From NCBI RefSeq assembly GCF_021654775.1, contig NZ_AP025343.1:186001-250000 (forward strand): 64,000 bases of DNA. Reading direction: 5' to 3'. Made by a program: the position numbers and the translations under genes. This DNA comes from Paenibacillus azoreducens (lineage in GTDB: Bacteria; Bacillota; Bacilli; Paenibacillales; Paenibacillaceae). The first letter of the stretch is position 1. Each line of letters opens with the position of its first letter. Below, piece after piece: positions 60,779-64,000 of the stretch. The notes beneath the pieces were generated by a model. That model was not told where the DNA came from, did no database searches, and saw only the letters and a list, made by a program, of their open reading frames with translations.

Positions 60779-61195
60779 ATGAGCAAGAAAATATTCACAG
60801 ATAAAGAAATCAAGCTGTTATCTAACAATCCTTATGTGAAGTCCGTATCTTCAAAGGCAATTACGTATACGGATGCGTTTAAGCAATTGTTCATCTCAGA
60901 GAGCAACCAAGGCAAGCTGCCAAGAGAAATATTTGAAGAATGTGGTTTTGACGTAACCGTCATCGGGGTCCAAAGAGTCAAATCCTCAGGGAATAGATGG
61001 CGTGCGAGCTACCAGGAGAACGGAATCTTAGGTTTGCAGGATACAAGAAGCCAAGCATCAGGAAGACCTCTTAAACGGGAACTGACGCTGGAAGAGAAGT
61101 ATGCCAGGTTGGAAGCTCAGAACAACTTGTTAAAAGCGGAGAACGAGTTGTTAAAAAAGATTCGTTTTGCAGAAAGGGGGCAGAGCGAGAAATAA
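60779..61195 (+). CDS. IS3-family transposase OrfA
   Basis: 138 residues from ATG 60779 (AGAGGA 5 bp upstream); ATG 60761 is also in frame. Two HTH-like parts (AITYTDAFKQLFISESNQGK; CGFDVTVIGVQRVKSSGNRW) and a leucine-zipper helix (EEKYARLEAQNNLLKAENEL) bind the inverted repeats and mediate dimerisation. Near its end TTAAAAAAG provides a frameshift signal to make the OrfAB transposase. Confidence 0.9.
   Translation: MSKKIFTDKEIKLLSNNPYVKSVSSKAITYTDAFKQLFISESNQGKLPREIFEECGFDVTVIGVQRVKSSGNRWRASYQENGILGLQDTRSQASGRPLKRELTLEEKYARLEAQNNLLKAENELLKKIRFAERGQSEK
61153..61159 (+). other. Programmed -1 frameshift site A_AAA_AAG
   Basis: In the orfA frame the sequence is TT-A AAA AAG, a canonical slippery heptamer. 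After a -1 shift the frame is open without stops through RLSPSQKYILIHTIIEKY into orfB, giving the OrfAB fusion needed for transposition. Confidence 0.8.
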
Positions 61196-61260
61196 GGCTG
61201 TCACCTAGCCAGAAATATATCCTTATTCATACGATCATCGAGAAATATCAGCTCCACCGT

Positions 61261-62112
61261 ATGGTCAATTATTTATGTAAGGTGTCAGGTGTCTCCAGAA
61301 GTGGATATTACAGGTACTGGTCTTCTGAAGCAACGCAAAAGAGAAGCCAGAAGGAACAGCGAGATGAGCAGCTAAGAGAAGTAATCTTAAAAGCATTTCA
61401 TTTCAAAAGACGAAAGAAAGGGGCCCGTTCCATCAAGATGACATTGGAGGGGCAGTTTAAGGTAATCTACAATTTGAAACGGATTAGGAGGATTATGAAG
61501 AAATACGACATTGTATGTCCCTTCAGAAAGGCCAATCCCTATAAACGGATGATGAAGGCTACCCAGGAGCACAGGGTCGTTCCTAATCTGCTGAACCGGG
61601 AGTTTAAGCAGAACATCCCAGGTAAGGTATTGCTGACTGATATCACCTATTTATTTTACGGATCAGGTAAAAAAGCTTACTTATCAACAATCAAAGACAG
61701 CTCAACCAATGAAATCTTGGCATATCATGTGTCAGATCGGATCACCATGGATCTTGCGACAGATACTCTCCTGAAACTTAAGAAAAATCGAAGGTTTAAG
61801 AGAGCCGATGGTGCCTTCATTCATTCTGATCAGGGATCTCATTATACACATCCGGATTTTCAAAAAATGGTTAAGAAAATGAAATTGAAACAATCCATGT
61901 CTAGGCGAGGAAACTGCTGGGATAACGCCCCTCAGGAATCCTTTTTTGGCCATTTTAAAGATCAGGCTTCCATTAAACCTTGTTTGACTTTGCACGAGTT
62001 AAAACAGGAGATTAAGGACTACATAACCTATTACAACCACTACAGGTATCAATGGAATTTAAAAAAGATGACCCCTGTTCAATACAGAGATCATCTTCTT
62101 CAATCTGCCTAG
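61261..62112 (+). CDS. IS3-family transposase OrfB (rve integrase core)
   Basis: 283 residues from ATG 61261, although the protein is probably made mainly as OrfAB. HTH_21 segment (KKGARSIKMTL) is followed by the DDE core: first Asp in LLTDITYLF, second in IHSDQGSHYTHPDF, Glu in NAPQESFFGHFKD, and the C-terminal YYNHYRYQWNLKKMTPVQYR typical of the IS150 group. The gene is intact, so the element may still be mobile. Confidence 0.94.
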   Translation: MVNYLCKVSGVSRSGYYRYWSSEATQKRSQKEQRDEQLREVILKAFHFKRRKKGARSIKMTLEGQFKVIYNLKRIRRIMKKYDIVCPFRKANPYKRMMKATQEHRVVPNLLNREFKQNIPGKVLLTDITYLFYGSGKKAYLSTIKDSSTNEILAYHVSDRITMDLATDTLLKLKKNRRFKRADGAFIHSDQGSHYTHPDFQKMVKKMKLKQSMSRRGNCWDNAPQESFFGHFKDQASIKPCLTLHELKQEIKDYITYYNHYRYQWNLKKMTPVQYRDHLLQSA

Positions 62113-62157
62113 ACTTTTTTTAAATGTCCTTTACATAGGGTACAGTTTAGATAATCT

Positions 62158-62835
62158 ATGCTTTTTAATTTTTGTGGCAAAAAACCTGTATTAATGATCT
62201 TATCGTTATCAATGTTAGTCGCAATGATGTTTACATTCAGTACATCATCAGTTGTTAACGCTACGGCAAATGATGATACAAACAAACATCAAACAAAGGT
62301 GGAAACTTTCGTACCTGATAATCCCGAACAGTTTATTAAAGAACATGGTTGGGAAAAGCCAACACCCGATGCTAAATTAGTCGAAGTAACACGTGTAGTC
62401 GAAGTAACAAACTATAATGAAGAAAATAATTATATTGATGCAAACCCAGCTCTCGTTGGAAATGCAATTAGAAATGTAAAAAGTAAAAGTATAGGTCAAC
62501 TTTGTGGTTCTACCGTACGAGCCAGAACTTCTGGTACAGGTAATGTTGATGGAGTTTTAAGTTTAATACAATCAACATCTGTTTCTAATACTTTTAGTGC
62601 TACTGTTGGAATAGAAAAAAGTATTGTTTCCGCAGCAGTTGGGTTTGACGTTAGTAAAACAATGACAAAAACAACAAGTTATGCAGTAAATACAAAAGGA
62701 AAAAACTATCAAATAGTAGCATATGATGATTATCAGGGTAAAAGTTTTGACGTTTATGATATTTTTGGATTCAAGGTGGGTAGCGGTACTGCTCTAGAAC
62801 AAGTTGGTTTTTGTTATGCAGCATATGAAATCTAA
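62158..62835 (+). CDS. Secreted AT-rich protein, possible pore-former-like beta protein
   Basis: 225 residues with a Sec signal peptide (PVLMILSLSMLVAMMFTFST, cleavage after VNA near residue 35). The mature part has a Ser/Thr-rich, alternating segment (QSTSVSNTFSATVGI, SKTMTKTTSYAVNTKGKN) that looks like amphipathic beta hairpins as in aerolysin/ETX-MTX2 toxins, and two cysteines (QLCGS, GFCYAA) that could form a disulfide. I do not recognise a family. An IS3 element lies 8 bp upstream and separates ATG 62158 from its ribosome site, so expression is probably abolished. Low GC suggests recent acquisition. Confidence 0.75.
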   Translation: MLFNFCGKKPVLMILSLSMLVAMMFTFSTSSVVNATANDDTNKHQTKVETFVPDNPEQFIKEHGWEKPTPDAKLVEVTRVVEVTNYNEENNYIDANPALVGNAIRNVKSKSIGQLCGSTVRARTSGTGNVDGVLSLIQSTSVSNTFSATVGIEKSIVSAAVGFDVSKTMTKTTSYAVNTKGKNYQIVAYDDYQGKSFDVYDIFGFKVGSGTALEQVGFCYAAYEI

Positions 62836-62853
62836 TAACAGCTGCTAAAGGTT

Positions 62854-62885
62854 AAGAGGTTGCTTTTAATGGCAACCTCTTTTAT
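62854..62885 (+). terminator. Terminator of the secreted-protein gene
   Basis: AAGAGGTTGC (62854-62863) pairs with GCAACCTCTT (62872-62881), followed by T residues. Confidence 0.85.
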
Positions 62886-63031
62886 TGACTCTGCTGGGTC
62901 GGTTGGCAAAATGTCCTCATAAGAATCTTCAATAATTTTTGTGAGATCCTTAAGACCGAATTCTATCTCATAACCAATAATAGCACATTTTTTCCAATTG
63001 AAATTTGAAATTCAATTTATCGCAATAAAAA

Positions 63032-63051
63032 TAGCCCTTTTTATAAGGGCT
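63032..63051 (-). terminator. Terminator of the MFS transporter gene
   Basis: On the minus strand GAGCCCTT-ATAA-AAGGGCT is followed by ATTTTTATT. It lies 30 bp beyond the transporter stop codon. Confidence 0.7.
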
Positions 63052-63081
63052 CAAGGAATTTTAAGTCTTATGAAGTGATTT

Positions 63082-63999
63082 TTATCCGGCCGCCTCCGTC
63101 TTGACGGCGTTTTGATGTTTGCGGTTTAGCGAAGGGAGCACGATCAGATAATAGGTGCTGACGATCAGCGTGCTCGCTGCCAGAATCCAGTAAAGCACAG
63201 TCACGGTGACCAGGGCAGGGAAAGTTATGGCGACAAACCCGAGTGCAAGCGCCTGACCGGCCGTGGCCAATGGTTCGATCCAACCGCTCACCCGGCCCAT
63301 GCTTTGCGGGTCAACCAGCTCAGGCAGCCAGCCGCCGAGAACGACATTAATCGGTGCAAGAATGATGCCAAGCAGCACCATGGCGGCGTAGTACAGTTGA
63401 AGATGGTCAAAGCTGCCTGCCACAATTGTCAGAGCGGAGACCAGGAAAAGTCCTGTAATCAATACGCTTACTTTTCCGACCTTTTTGACCAGCGGCGCAC
63501 TGAATGCACTCCCGACAAGATATCCGATGCCGAGAAATACCATGACCAGAGGGGTATGGACCTGATAGTGTTCGGGACTGAGCTTATATTTCATGGTGAA
63601 CAACGGGAGAATCGAAAACACGCCATTTACAATACCGAAAAAGAAGTTGCCGAGTATGATCGCAAGCAGCAGCCTAGAGCGGAGGATATATTTTAACCCC
63701 GAGCTGAAATCGGCGATGATGTTTTTGATGTGCAGATCCCGCAGCTTAGCTTTTCCGTTCGGCTGGCGGACATGGGCCGGGAAGCGGCAAACCGCGAGCA
63801 GAATGCCTGAGATGATAAAGCTGGCCGTATCGATGATAATAGCTCCTTCGATGCCAAGGTAATAATAGGCGGCCGACCCCATGCTCATACCGAACAGCAT
63901 AAAAATACCCATGATCGACATATTCAAGCTGGAAGCCTGAACATATTGCTCCGGCTTCATGATGCCTTGCAGCAGGCTTAATTCGGCAGGGGCAAAAAA
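63082..63999 (-). CDS. MFS transporter, C-terminal part (partial, runs off the window)
   Basis: The frame is open from the window edge (codon at 63999) to the stop at 63082, 305 residues; the ATG at 63960 is internal, because the codons before it (PAELSLLQGIMKPEQYVQAS) continue the protein. At least eight membrane helices are present, with the MFS_3-type pattern of macrolide and other drug exporters (MKPEQYVQASSLNMSIMG, ADFSSGLKYILRSRLLLAII, PINVVLGGWLPELVDPQSMG). GC content is back to normal, marking the end of the AT-rich patch. Substrate unknown. Confidence 0.88.
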   Translation of the reverse strand, partial: FFAPAELSLLQGIMKPEQYVQASSLNMSIMGIFMLFGMSMGSAAYYYLGIEGAIIIDTASFIISGILLAVCRFPAHVRQPNGKAKLRDLHIKNIIADFSSGLKYILRSRLLLAIILGNFFFGIVNGVFSILPLFTMKYKLSPEHYQVHTPLVMVFLGIGYLVGSAFSAPLVKKVGKVSVLITGLFLVSALTIVAGSFDHLQLYYAAMVLLGIILAPINVVLGGWLPELVDPQSMGRVSGWIEPLATAGQALALGFVAITFPALVTVTVLYWILAASTLIVSTYYLIVLPSLNRKHQNAVKTEAAG

Positions 64000-64000
64000 T

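Larger units (their letters stand above)
60690..62149 (+). mobile_element. IS3-family insertion sequence (IS150-like), complete
   Basis: Terminal inverted repeats: left TAAACTGTACCCTAT (60690-60704), right ATAGGGTACAGTTTA (62135-62149), with further similarity through ACTTTAAAAAAGTCT. The trinucleotide GAT flanks both sides (60687-60689 and 62150-62152), as expected for the 3-bp duplication of IS3 elements. orfA and orfB overlap through a frameshift site. If the conventional TG...CA ends are used, the element is 60695-62144. Confidence 0.9.

Overview
The window reads as chromosomal DNA of a Paenibacillus-like member of the Bacillales. The evidence is strong AGGAGG-type ribosome sites, many long hairpin-plus-T terminators, roughly 50% GC with a local AT-rich patch, and Bacillales-type proteins (MprF, FecCD siderophore uptake, BlaI/M56, YloN-like RlmN, many WYL regulators). 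No rRNA, tRNA, CRISPR array or replication origin is visible. Genus assignment is inference from gene content, not from a search.

Layout. 1-4.7 kb: end of a solute-binding protein gene followed by a complete dppBCDF-type peptide transporter. 5-10 kb: a Fur-controlled siderophore uptake operon (minus strand) divergent from a Fur-controlled ferredoxin/flavodoxin-NADP reductase-like gene. 10-17 kb: DinB, WYL regulator and ABM monooxygenase, then a 935-residue GAF-GAF-PAS-GGDEF-EAL protein and a TPP enzyme. 17-24 kb: repeat-rich spacer, an unrecognised duplicated protein, a cupin, a membrane protein/Xre pair with an operator inside its promoter, an aldo-keto reductase, and an SRPBCC-WYL-DinB cluster. 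24-29 kb: an intact IS110-family element, about 1 kb of palindromic intergenic repeats, an rlmN homologue, more repeats and a DUF423 gene. 29-38 kb: moxR-DUF58-membrane protein operon, WYL plus GyrI-like pair, BlaI repressor plus an M56 metallopeptidase with an unusual sensor domain, and a polysaccharide deacetylase. 38-49 kb: TusA/YeeE sulfur pair, nanE-ROK kinase, LysR divergent from a threonine-synthase-like gene, a stalk-domain protein and an exported FAD protein. 49-57.5 kb: TetR-MMPL pair with matching operators, ArsR-Old Yellow Enzyme pair with matching operators, and mprF. 57.5-63 kb: an accessory patch with a frameshifted IS110 transposase gene, a decayed histidine kinase, a small membrane protein, an IS3-family element and an AT-rich secreted-protein gene. 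The window ends in an MFS transporter gene running off the edge.

The most informative discovery is at 60.6-62.2 kb. The IS3-family element sits exactly between a Shine-Dalgarno sequence and the start codon of the secreted-protein gene, with a GAT duplication on both sides. Removing the element restores a perfectly spaced ribosome site, so the pre-insertion state can be read directly. Before insertion the secreted protein and an 81-residue membrane protein were a divergent pair about 130 bp apart. Other notable signals are two IS110 elements with structured non-coding flanks that may encode guide (bridge/seek) RNAs, several families of imperfect palindromic intergenic repeats (two of which appear to be diverged relatives), and paired operators that link local regulators to their neighbours (TetR/MMPL, ArsR/OYE, BlaI/M56, Xre/membrane protein, Fur divergent region).
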